This document shows, piece by piece, positions 40,322-49,618 of a DNA stretch of 64,000 nt. The notes under the pieces were generated by a model. It saw only the letters and a list, made by a program, of their open reading frames with translations. It made no database searches and was not told the DNA's origin. The DNA is from Lachnospiraceae bacterium (GTDB taxonomy: Bacteria; Bacillota; Clostridia; Lachnospirales; Lachnospiraceae), in NCBI GenBank assembly GCA_014804785.1, contig JAAUZD010000026.1:395216-459215 (forward strand), written 5' to 3'. The stretch's first letter is position 1. Each line of letters starts with the position of its first letter. The position numbers were made by a program, and so were the translations under genes.

Positions 40322-41524
40322 TTAGTGTTCTATATAATTTTTCTGCATATATTCGTCGTTGGTCCATGCATCCCTTGCAGTGAAAATAGAGCCATCCTCA
40401 TGTTCCACATAAACGGCAGGAAAATAATTAATGAACAGCGGATTGAGGCACATGGTGTATCCGCCTGCCGTGTCGTAAATAATTTTATCACCGGGTTTCA
40501 GAGAAATATCATCTGTTATTTTAAATAATCTGTCATATTCCATGCAGGTGGCGCCGCAGACCCATTGATGGGATTCGATGCTTCGGACGGAAGTGTCGGA
40601 ACTATATTCAATGTGATGCGGGTAAACATGCCTTGTCACCAGCGGGTTCAAGTTGGTGCGGCTTCCGTCTGTCACCACAAATTTCCGGTTTCGGATATCC
40701 TTTACATCAATTACGGAGGTGACGAAGGTGGATGCCCTTGAAATCAAAGAGACACCGGGCTCTGCGATCAAAATAGTCTTTTGAGGATCAAAGCGGACCG
40801 AAAGTTCTTTGCAGATTTCGGCAAAGTAATCGCGGTAATCCGGCTTGTCATCCCTGCCGCCAAAATAACCGCCGCCCATGTCCACATAGTCCAGAGAAAG
40901 GTCATACTCCTCTGCGATGGTGACAGCCATTTTTGCCAACGCCCCAAATACCTGTACGGTACGGGATTTGGTGGAGGAATGGAGATGGAGACCTGATACC
41001 CATACATTTGGCAGGGCAGAGAGCCTGTCAATGGCAGATTTTAGGACGCCGTTTTCGTAGCAGTAACCAAATCTGCCGCCCTCTTCTTCCGCAAGTATTT
41101 CTCCGGGACAGATAGCAGCAAGATCACAGTTGACGCGGAGGCCAATTTTGAAACGTCTGTTAGGATAAAGTACACTTAGTTCTTCCATCCAGTCAAGTTC
41201 ATAATTGGAATCCAGATTGATATAGCCGCCTGCAAGCAGCACCATTTCAAAAACTTTCTTGTCTTTGATGGGACCATTGTAAATAATCTGTTTTCCCGAA
41301 TATCCCAATCTGGTTACCAAATCGTATTCTGTTTTCGACACCACTTCTGCATAGAATCCTTGCTCTTTCAGATAAGTGAGAAGCCAGGGCAGGGAATTTG
41401 TCTTTACGGAGTAGCCAATAATATAATTGCCCCAGTTTTCACTAAGGGATTCCTTTAAAAGTGTGATGTCATAAAGTAAATCTTTTTCCTTTATTCTGAA
41501 AAAGGGTGTTTGGAGCTGTTTCAT
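40322..41524 (-). CDS. PLP-dependent DapDC/carboxynorspermidine-decarboxylase-like (fold type III) enzyme
   Basis: YSVKTNSLPWLL (PLP Lys), HLHSSTKS, DMGGGYFGG, EPGVSLIS, CGATCMEYD; start MKQLQTPFF overlaps pseF. Confidence 0.85.
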   Translation of the reverse strand: MKQLQTPFFRIKEKDLLYDITLLKESLSENWGNYIIGYSVKTNSLPWLLTYLKEQGFYAEVVSKTEYDLVTRLGYSGKQIIYNGPIKDKKVFEMVLLAGGYINLDSNYELDWMEELSVLYPNRRFKIGLRVNCDLAAICPGEILAEEEGGRFGYCYENGVLKSAIDRLSALPNVWVSGLHLHSSTKSRTVQVFGALAKMAVTIAEEYDLSLDYVDMGGGYFGGRDDKPDYRDYFAEICKELSVRFDPQKTILIAEPGVSLISRASTFVTSVIDVKDIRNRKFVVTDGSRTNLNPLVTRHVYPHHIEYSSDTSVRSIESHQWVCGATCMEYDRLFKITDDISLKPGDKIIYDTAGGYTMCLNPLFINYFPAVYVEHEDGSIFTARDAWTNDEYMQKNYIEH

Positions 41525-42225
41525 TGCATGACCTCCCGGTTCTTCAGTAAATTGTATTTTATCTCCGCTAATTCCCAATCCTCCGGTGTATCGATATCCT
41601 GTACTTCAAGTTCGGAAAGGACAAGAGGGAGAAGATTTTCCACATCGGTGGTTCCGGCTTTTAAAAATGCCTTTGTCCGGCAGGCATAAAACTGACCGCA
41701 GTCATGGTAAATTTTCTGAAGGTCCTGACTACGTGCTGTGGCATATTCCGGGAACTGTCTTTCTATCCATCCATTCTGGGTGATGATAAGACCGCGCTGG
41801 GGGGGATAAGAAAAGGGGACAACGGGCATGACGGAGTCTGCTGTGTCCAAAAGTTCCATGGCGCTTTTCAGCCGGGTGCCGCTTAAGAATGGCGCAGTAG
41901 GGTAAATACAGCAGAAGGTGTCAAATTCCTGTCCGGTTTCCTTATATGCTTTTAGAACTTCCATTATAACATCATCGGTGGAAGCATAATCTCCGGCAGT
42001 TTCTTTGGAGCGGAAAAAGGGGACGCTGGCTCCAGCTGATTTTGCAATTTCTGCGATTTCCTTATCGTCAGTGGAGACCATGATTTCATCAAAAACAGCC
42101 GATTGTTTTGCTGCTTCTATGGAATAGCAGAGGATGGGTTTTCCGCAAAAATTCTTGATGTTTTTTCGGGGAATCCGTTTACTGCCTCCCCTGGCAGTGA
42201 TGATAGCCAGACTTTTGCCCTTCAT
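41521..42225 (-). CDS. pseF: Pseudaminic acid cytidylyltransferase
   Basis: SLAIITARGGSKRIPRKNIKNFCGKPILCYSI; FCCIYPTAPFL. Confidence 0.92.
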   Translation of the reverse strand: MKGKSLAIITARGGSKRIPRKNIKNFCGKPILCYSIEAAKQSAVFDEIMVSTDDKEIAEIAKSAGASVPFFRSKETAGDYASTDDVIMEVLKAYKETGQEFDTFCCIYPTAPFLSGTRLKSAMELLDTADSVMPVVPFSYPPQRGLIITQNGWIERQFPEYATARSQDLQKIYHDCGQFYACRTKAFLKAGTTDVENLLPLVLSELEVQDIDTPEDWELAEIKYNLLKNREVMQ

Positions 42226-42348
42226 ATTGTTCTCCTAGAATTTTAGATTTATTAATACTTCCGATTATACACCAATATCCGTTGCAATCAAGCAAAAATC
42301 TATGATAATATTGTTTCGGAAGAAGGGACTAAGGGGTCTGGTTTCACA

Positions 42349-43446
42349 TTGAAAGGTGAGAAAAAGTTGAAAAAACGTATTTATATTTGTCATACCTATT
42401 ATCATGTGTATATTTCGTGTTTGAAGGAGTTGAATCTGCCGGTGGACGGCAGGGGGCAGGCTGATCTTATGCTTAGTTCTATGTCCACCGATTTTGGAAA
42501 TTTGAAGGAGCGGGCAGAAAGGCAGGGGCTGTTTGGACAGGTGATAACTTATGATGAAAAGGAGGAAGGATTTTTCCCGGAGCTTTTAAAGTATCATAAA
42601 AACAGAGGGAATATTGTGATCAATATGCTTTCCAGAATCAAATATACCAAGATGATGGGGAAGCTACAGGAGCCTTTTGTTCCGGTGGACTTGCGGGCAT
42701 ATGAGGATATTTATGTGTTCTGCGATTCGGATCCGATTGGGTATTATTTGAATACACACAAAATTTATTATCATGCTCTTGAGGACGGGCTTGACTGCAT
42801 CCGCTACTATGATACGGCGAGGTATGATAATCGTGGACATTTTAAGCTGAAAACATGGATGGCGTCCAAAAATCTTATTTTTATTCAAAATGGTTATTCT
42901 AAATATTGTCTGGATATGGAAGTCAACGATATTTCCGTATTGCCCTACCCCTGCCCTAAGTATATCGAAAAATCCCGCAAGGAACTTGCAGCGAATCTTG
43001 GTGAGGCAGAGAGAGAAATACTAGTATCCATTTTCATAGAAAACAGGCAGGAACTGGAAAGAATACTTTCCACGGGCACAGGACATGAGCACAAAGTGCT
43101 GGTACTTTCAGAACCCCTCTGCGACCTTGAAACAAGAAAACAGATTTTCCGGGACATCATTGAAGAGTACGGTTCCATCGAGGGGCACAAAGCACAGATT
43201 TTAATCAAACCTCACCCCAGAGATGCACTTGATTACAAAGCGCATTTCCCGGAGCATATCGTTTTAGACGGAAAATTTCCAATGGAGGTCCTGAATGAAA
43301 TTAAAGGACTGATTTTTGACCGTGTAGTCACTGTATTTACCGTCCCGGAAGCCATCGCCTTTGTCAAGGAAAAAATCTTCCTAGGCGAAGATTTCATGGA
43401 CAAGTACGAGTCTCCGGAAATCCACCGCCAAAACGAGCAAATATAA
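42349..43446 (+). CDS. GT52-like glycosyltransferase (sialyl/pseudaminyl-transferase candidate)
   Basis: RIYICHTYYHVYISCLKE; ILIKPHPRDALDYKAHFPEHIVLDGKFPMEVLNEI; adjacent to the CMP-Pse synthetase. Confidence 0.75.
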   Translation: MKGEKKLKKRIYICHTYYHVYISCLKELNLPVDGRGQADLMLSSMSTDFGNLKERAERQGLFGQVITYDEKEEGFFPELLKYHKNRGNIVINMLSRIKYTKMMGKLQEPFVPVDLRAYEDIYVFCDSDPIGYYLNTHKIYYHALEDGLDCIRYYDTARYDNRGHFKLKTWMASKNLIFIQNGYSKYCLDMEVNDISVLPYPCPKYIEKSRKELAANLGEAEREILVSIFIENRQELERILSTGTGHEHKVLVLSEPLCDLETRKQIFRDIIEEYGSIEGHKAQILIKPHPRDALDYKAHFPEHIVLDGKFPMEVLNEIKGLIFDRVVTVFTVPEAIAFVKEKIFLGEDFMDKYESPEIHRQNEQI

Positions 43447-43603
43447 TCTTCCCATTACAAGCCGCCAGAATAGCACCTTCCTTCTGGCTGGTTTTAAACC
43501 AACATGTAACACAAGTGCATTGTATCCCATTTGCTTTGTCCCCCCACCTATGGTAAAATAAAATGATATTTTTAAAAATCATACAAAATCTGGAAGAAGA
43601 TCA

Positions 43604-45361
43604 ATGAACAAAATTTTAAAAAAATTAATGGTGCTGCTTGACCAGCGGCAGAAAAGAATTATGATAATTCTGGTTATAATGATGCTCATAGGAGCCGTAC
43701 TGGAAACCGCAGGTGTGGGAATGGTCATACCAGTGATGCAGATGGTGTTGGATGAGAATGCGGTAGCCAAAAATGAGTATCTGCAGATGCTCTGCGATAT
43801 TTTACACATTGCCCATGATGACAGCAGAACTTTGATTATTATCACAATGCTGGCGCTCATCATGGTTTTTGTAGTGAAAAATATCTTTTTGTTCTTTCAG
43901 CAGAAGGCGCAGCTTAAGTTTGTCTACACAAACCAGTTCGCCACATCCAGAAGAATGATGATTAATTTTATGCAGCGTCCCTATGAATATTATTTGAATG
44001 CAGATACCTCGGTGATTCAAAGAAGCATTACTTCCGATGTGAATAATATGTATGGGCTGATTTTGTCACTTTTGCAGCTCTTTAGTGAGGCAATTGTATT
44101 CATATGCCTTGTAGGGGTCAGCTTTGTGACAGATATATGGATGACCATTACGGTGACAGTGGTATTGGTTGCGGCACTTGCAGTCATTAAGTGTTTCTTG
44201 AAACCCATTATGAAAAAGGCGGGAGAGGAAAACCAGGATTATTATAGCGGATTGTACAAGTGGATCGATCAGTCTGTTATGGGAATCAAGGAAATCAAGA
44301 TTGCCAATAAAGAAAATTATTTTATCAATGAATATGCCAAATGCGGAGCCGGATATGTAAGTGCGGTGCAGAGATATAATCTTTACAATGCAACCCCCAG
44401 ACTTTTGATTGAAACCCTTGCCATAGCCGGTATGATTTTTTATATGATGTTTCAACTGTTAAGGGGAACTGCGGTGACGGATATCATGCCCCAAGTGATG
44501 GCGTTGGGAGTGGCGGCGATGCGTCTAATTCCGTGCGCCAACAGAATCAACAATCACCTGACCTCTATCTCTTACTTCGAGCCTTTTTTTATGGGGGTAA
44601 GCGATAACCTTCAAGAGGAAATCAGGGATGAATCAATTGATTATGATGAAAACACCTATCAGAAGAAAGTGGAAGTTGAAAAGCTGAACATTGAAAAGAA
44701 GATTGAGCTTAAGGATATTGTTTTCAAGTATCCCAATACAGAGGTGTTTATTTTCAATCATGCCAATATGGAGATACCAATTGGACAGGCGGTAGGAATC
44801 GTGGGAACTTCCGGTGCGGGTAAGACGACGGTGGTGGATATTCTGCTTGGACTTTTAAAAGTGCAGGAGGGGCAGATTCTGGCTGACGGTTTGGAGGTCC
44901 GGGAACATTATCAGTCATGGCTCAAGAACATTGGTTATATTCCTCAGACGATTTTCATGATAGATTCCACCATACGCAAAAATGTGGCTTTCGGCGTTGC
45001 AGATGAAGATATTGATGATGAAAAGGTGTGGCGGGCGCTTAAGGAAGCCCAGTTGGATGAGTTTGTAAAAGGACTTCCGGAAGGACTCGACACCAGCATT
45101 GGGGAGAGAGGCATCCGCATCTCCGGCGGACAGAGGCAGAGAATCGGCATTGCCAGAGCATTGTTTGAAGATCCGGAAGTGCTTGTCTTAGATGAGGCGA
45201 CTTCTGCGCTTGACAATGAAACGGAGGCAGCAATCATGGATTCCATTAACCGGCTCCATGGAAAGAAAACGCTTGTTATTATTGCTCATCGTCTGCAGAC
45301 CATTGAAAAATGTGATATGGTCTATCGGGTAGAGAATGGAAAAGTAACTAGAGAACGATAA
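43604..45361 (+). CDS. ABC transporter ATP-binding/permease (PglK/MsbA-like)
   Basis: 6-TM exporter; GTSGAGKTTVVD; ISGGQRQRIGIARAL; VLDEATSALD. Confidence 0.93.
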   Translation: MNKILKKLMVLLDQRQKRIMIILVIMMLIGAVLETAGVGMVIPVMQMVLDENAVAKNEYLQMLCDILHIAHDDSRTLIIITMLALIMVFVVKNIFLFFQQKAQLKFVYTNQFATSRRMMINFMQRPYEYYLNADTSVIQRSITSDVNNMYGLILSLLQLFSEAIVFICLVGVSFVTDIWMTITVTVVLVAALAVIKCFLKPIMKKAGEENQDYYSGLYKWIDQSVMGIKEIKIANKENYFINEYAKCGAGYVSAVQRYNLYNATPRLLIETLAIAGMIFYMMFQLLRGTAVTDIMPQVMALGVAAMRLIPCANRINNHLTSISYFEPFFMGVSDNLQEEIRDESIDYDENTYQKKVEVEKLNIEKKIELKDIVFKYPNTEVFIFNHANMEIPIGQAVGIVGTSGAGKTTVVDILLGLLKVQEGQILADGLEVREHYQSWLKNIGYIPQTIFMIDSTIRKNVAFGVADEDIDDEKVWRALKEAQLDEFVKGLPEGLDTSIGERGIRISGGQRQRIGIARALFEDPEVLVLDEATSALDNETEAAIMDSINRLHGKKTLVIIAHRLQTIEKCDMVYRVENGKVTRER

Positions 45362-45381
45362 AAGATGGCGTAAGGTTAGAT

Positions 45382-46536
45382 TTGACCGAAAATAAGTGGA
45401 AGGGAGATGGAAAAGTGGTACGAAGCAAGCGCATGGCGAACTACGAATTACTGAGGATTCTGGCCATGGTCATGGTGGTTGTCATGCATTTTTTGGCGCA
45501 TGCAGACGATCTCCCTGTACTTGATGTACCTCTCGATGCGGTCAGGATCATTGGCGCGTTGCTGGAGGCTTTCTGCCTGGTAGCTGTGAATACTTATGTG
45601 TTCATCAGCGGATATTTTGGTGTGAAAAGTAACTTTAAGCCAGGGAAGGCAGTGAATCTTTTGTGCCAGATTTGGTTTTATGCGCTGCTTATTCCGTTAG
45701 TTTTTTTCTTTGCAGGTGTTCCGACGGTGGCACAGGAGCAGGGAATATATGGGCTGGTCCAATATCTTTTTCCCATCGAAACAGAGCACTATTGGTTTGC
45801 AACTTCCTATTTTATGCTGTATCTTCTGTCGCCGATACTGAATGTGGCAGTAAAGAATATGTCCAAAAAACAGCTTCAGATTGCTATAGGCAGTCTTTTG
45901 ATTTTGTTCAGCGGAATAAAGAGCATCAGCCCGATTGTATTTGCTTTTGACAGATATGGGTACGACCTTCCATGGTTTATCTGTGTGTATCTGACTGCGG
46001 CATATTTTAGCTTGTACGGATCGAATTTTTTTGAAAAAAAAGGTTGGTTTGTCTATATAGGGAGTTGTCTGCTTGGCTTTACTATCAATCTTGCCATGTG
46101 GGTGTTAAGTCAGAAATGGGATAGTTTTAGCTACTATTTTACAGTTCCCTTTCATTATAACTTTATTTTCTGCCTGACGGGAGCGATTGGATTATTCTAC
46201 GGGTTTTCTAACATTTCCATAAAGGAAGGATGGATAGCGGAGAGGATACGGAAGATAGGAAGTTTATGCTTTGGGGTCTATCTGCTTCATGAACATATCG
46301 ATCTTCGTTTTTTGTGGTACGGATGGATCAGACAGATGATCAATCCGGGAGGAAAGGATGGACTTGGATTTTTCTTTTGGGAATTGATTTGCTGTGTTGT
46401 GATTCTTTTTGTTATGGGAATTATCATAGACTGGTTAAGGAGCAGATTGTTTTCAATTTCAATTACATTCATGATAGGTAAGACGAAACTCTATCAATGG
46501 GTGAAAGAACTGGATCAGGCATTTCAGACGAAATGA
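45382..46536 (+). CDS. Acyltransferase family 3 membrane protein (TTG start)
   Basis: NYELLRILAMVMVVVMHFLAH; multi-TM. Confidence 0.85.
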   Translation: MTENKWKGDGKVVRSKRMANYELLRILAMVMVVVMHFLAHADDLPVLDVPLDAVRIIGALLEAFCLVAVNTYVFISGYFGVKSNFKPGKAVNLLCQIWFYALLIPLVFFFAGVPTVAQEQGIYGLVQYLFPIETEHYWFATSYFMLYLLSPILNVAVKNMSKKQLQIAIGSLLILFSGIKSISPIVFAFDRYGYDLPWFICVYLTAAYFSLYGSNFFEKKGWFVYIGSCLLGFTINLAMWVLSQKWDSFSYYFTVPFHYNFIFCLTGAIGLFYGFSNISIKEGWIAERIRKIGSLCFGVYLLHEHIDLRFLWYGWIRQMINPGGKDGLGFFFWELICCVVILFVMGIIIDWLRSRLFSISITFMIGKTKLYQWVKELDQAFQTK

Positions 46537-46552
46537 CAGAAAGGAAAGGCGG

Positions 46553-48406
46553 ATGAACAATAGGATAACAGGTGTGTCTATTGGGGAGAAGCTGATGAAA
46601 GTTTCTGAAAAAAAAGAATTTCAAAGGATACAGCATATTTTACAGGCGGTTGTTTTCCCGTTGATTTTATTGTTGTTTCCGCTGATAAAGATCAGTCAGG
46701 GGATTGATTTGACGGATACGGGTTACAGTCTTGGGAACTATCGGTTCTTTGGGCAGATAGGCGGGGTTTGGGTGCTCCTCACCTTTCTTTCTAATGCGGC
46801 GGGAGCACTGCTTACAAAACTGCCCATGGGCGGAACAATGATGGGAATGAAGCTTTACACATCTCTTATCGTCAGCCTCATGGCACTTTTAGGGTATCGT
46901 TTCTTTAAGACGAAAATGCCGGCATGGCTGGCTTTTGTGGGTGAGATTGCGGCAATCGGCTTTTGCTGGTGCCCTGCGGTAATTTTATACAATTATCTCA
47001 CTTATCTGTTGTTTATTTCAGGGGCGATTCTGTTATTCAGGGGGCTGGCAGGGAAACGACCTGTCTGCCTGGTATTGGCAGGAGGGATTCTGGGATTAAA
47101 TGTGTGGGTGCGTTTCCCTAATAATATTCTGGAAGCCTCCTTGATTGTGGCAGTCTGGTATTATGGAGTATTGAAAAAGAAATCCCTTAAGCAGATTTTG
47201 GGGGAGAGCGGACTGTGCATAGCCGGTTATCTGTTTTCTTTTGCCGCGATGTTGGTAGTGATTTCTGCACTTTATGGATCCGGCGTTCTGACAGATATGA
47301 TAACAGGTGTTCTTGACATGGCAGGAAGCGCTTCGGACTATACATTGGGGGAAATGCTGATTGCGATTTTGGATGCTTATCTGCATGGCTTTAAGTGGAT
47401 GCTTTATATGATCTTATGCATTCTTCCTGGAATTCCGTTCCTTGTAATCAAAGAAGAGCGGTTCCTTGGAATAAGGAAGATAATTTACTGTATCTGCATT
47501 CCGTTTTTGTTTGTTGTATTGGGGAAATGGGGAATGTTTAATTTCAAATATTATCAAAAAGAAGCAGCGCTGCAGTGGGGAGCAGTCTTTCTGCTTGTTG
47601 CATTTGTTGTTCTTCTCTGGATGCTTTATACAAGAATGCTGGATGCAAATTGGCGCCTGATTGGATGTATTGCCCTATTGATGATTCTTGTTACACCCCT
47701 CGGAAGTAATAATCATATCTGGCCGGTGCTGAACAACTTGTTTTTTGTTGTGCCAATTATCTTTTGGATGGTTTATCGCTTCGTCAGATGGGGAAGGATT
47801 TATCTGGATGCTTCTGAAAAAGTGCCGCTTTTTCCTGTGAAGGCTATGACGGCAGGAATCCTGCTGGCTTTCTTTATACAAAGTGTTGGAATTGGCTGTG
47901 CTTATGTTTTCCTTGACGGAGAGGGCGGTGAGAGGAGAATGTATAAGGTGTCCGATAATCCGGTGCTGCATGGGATGTATACAAATGAGATGAATGCCGA
48001 GACCTTGGAAGAAATCAATGCCTATATGGTGGAAAATAAATCCCTATATGAGGATAAAAAGATGATTCTCTATGGAAATATTCCGGGGCTTGCCTATTAT
48101 CTTGATAAAGCACCGGCAGTCTATACCACCTGGCCGGATTTGAATACCAGTTCCTTATCTCAGCTTGTGGATGAACTTCAAGGGATATCTGATGGAATCA
48201 GGGCAGGGGATGCGCAGCGCCCGCTGGTTATTATGACACCTGCCATCGATGCATATTTATCTGGTAACTCCGATGCTATTGCATTCTGGGGAGCGGATAA
48301 GGAAAATTATGACCAGGATGAAAAATTAGGTGCTATCCGTTATTTTATGGAGGAGAATGGCTATAGCCAGGTTTTTTCAAATGAGGCATTTGTGATATAT
48401 GAGTAA
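46553..48406 (+). CDS. Large polytopic membrane protein (GT-C-like topology), unknown function
   Basis: About 12 TM segments and a C-terminal extracytoplasmic domain; glycan-locus context. Confidence 0.6.
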   Translation: MNNRITGVSIGEKLMKVSEKKEFQRIQHILQAVVFPLILLLFPLIKISQGIDLTDTGYSLGNYRFFGQIGGVWVLLTFLSNAAGALLTKLPMGGTMMGMKLYTSLIVSLMALLGYRFFKTKMPAWLAFVGEIAAIGFCWCPAVILYNYLTYLLFISGAILLFRGLAGKRPVCLVLAGGILGLNVWVRFPNNILEASLIVAVWYYGVLKKKSLKQILGESGLCIAGYLFSFAAMLVVISALYGSGVLTDMITGVLDMAGSASDYTLGEMLIAILDAYLHGFKWMLYMILCILPGIPFLVIKEERFLGIRKIIYCICIPFLFVVLGKWGMFNFKYYQKEAALQWGAVFLLVAFVVLLWMLYTRMLDANWRLIGCIALLMILVTPLGSNNHIWPVLNNLFFVVPIIFWMVYRFVRWGRIYLDASEKVPLFPVKAMTAGILLAFFIQSVGIGCAYVFLDGEGGERRMYKVSDNPVLHGMYTNEMNAETLEEINAYMVENKSLYEDKKMILYGNIPGLAYYLDKAPAVYTTWPDLNTSSLSQLVDELQGISDGIRAGDAQRPLVIMTPAIDAYLSGNSDAIAFWGADKENYDQDEKLGAIRYFMEENGYSQVFSNEAFVIYE

Positions 48407-48487
48407 TGGTATGAGGGAAGCTAAGTAGCCGATTATTTTGAAAAAACATATTAAACAACGGGTGAAATTTAAAATGGAGGAGCGATT

Positions 48488-49618
48488 ATGATTCGGTTCA
48501 ATGTACCGCCCTACACGGGAAGAGAAATAGAGAATATACAGAAGGCAATAGAGAATATGCACATTTGCGGCGACGGAATATTTACCAGCAAATGCAGTGA
48601 ATATTTGGAGAAGACTACCGGGACTGCAAGATGCCTTCTGACTACTTCCTGCACCCATGCGCTTGAGATGGCAGCACTTTTGTGCGATATTAAGGAAGGG
48701 GATGAGGTGATCCTCCCCTCTTATACCTTTGTCTCTACAGCAGATGCTTTTGTACTGCGTGGGGCAAAGGTGGTGTTCGTGGATATCAGACCGGACACCA
48801 TGAATATAGATGAAACACTGATTGAAGATGCGATTACGGAAAAGACCAAAGCGATAGCCCTGGTTCACTATGCAGGGATAGCCTGTGAAATGGACGTCAT
48901 TATGGACATTGCCAGAAGGCATCACCTTATGGTAGTGGAAGACGCTGCCCAGGCAATCATGTGTACTTATAAGGGACAACCCCTTGGCACAATTGGGGAT
49001 TTTGGCTGTTACAGCTTCCATGAGACAAAGAATTTCAGCATGGGAGAAGGAGGCGCACTTTTAATCCGCGATGCGAGATATATTGAGGATGCAGAAATCC
49101 TGCGGGAGAAAGGGACGGACAGAAGCAAATATTTCAGAGGACAGGTGGATAAGTACCGGTGGCAAAATTTTGGCTCTTCTTATCTTCCCAGCGACATGAA
49201 TGCAGCATATCTCTATACCCAGCTTGAGATTGCTGATGAAATCAACGATGCCCGTCTTGCAAGATGGAATCAGTATTATGAATTATTATCCCCGCTTGCG
49301 GAGACGGGGAAAATAGAACTTCCGGTGGTGCCAGAGGGATGTGTGCACAATGGACACATGTTCTATATTAAGACGAAAGATATGGAGGAACGCACCCGAT
49401 TGATTGCATTTTTAAAGGAAAATGATATTTTTTCTGTATTCCATTATGTACCGCTTCATTCGGCGCCTGCCGGAATCAAATTCGGCAGATTTCACGGAGA
49501 AGACAGGTATACCACTAAAGAGAGCGAGAGATTGCTGCGGCTTCCCATGTTCTATCAGCTGACTGGGGAGCAGAGCGATTATATTGCAGGAAAAGTAAAG
49601 GAATTTTATGGATATTAG
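48488..49618 (+). CDS. DegT/DnrJ/EryC1 sugar aminotransferase, RffA/WecE-like
   Basis: IRFNVPPYTGREIENIQKAIEN; EVILPSYTFVSTADAFVLRGAKVVFVDI; SFHETKNFSMGEGGALL. Confidence 0.9.
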   Translation: MIRFNVPPYTGREIENIQKAIENMHICGDGIFTSKCSEYLEKTTGTARCLLTTSCTHALEMAALLCDIKEGDEVILPSYTFVSTADAFVLRGAKVVFVDIRPDTMNIDETLIEDAITEKTKAIALVHYAGIACEMDVIMDIARRHHLMVVEDAAQAIMCTYKGQPLGTIGDFGCYSFHETKNFSMGEGGALLIRDARYIEDAEILREKGTDRSKYFRGQVDKYRWQNFGSSYLPSDMNAAYLYTQLEIADEINDARLARWNQYYELLSPLAETGKIELPVVPEGCVHNGHMFYIKTKDMEERTRLIAFLKENDIFSVFHYVPLHSAPAGIKFGRFHGEDRYTTKESERLLRLPMFYQLTGEQSDYIAGKVKEFYGY

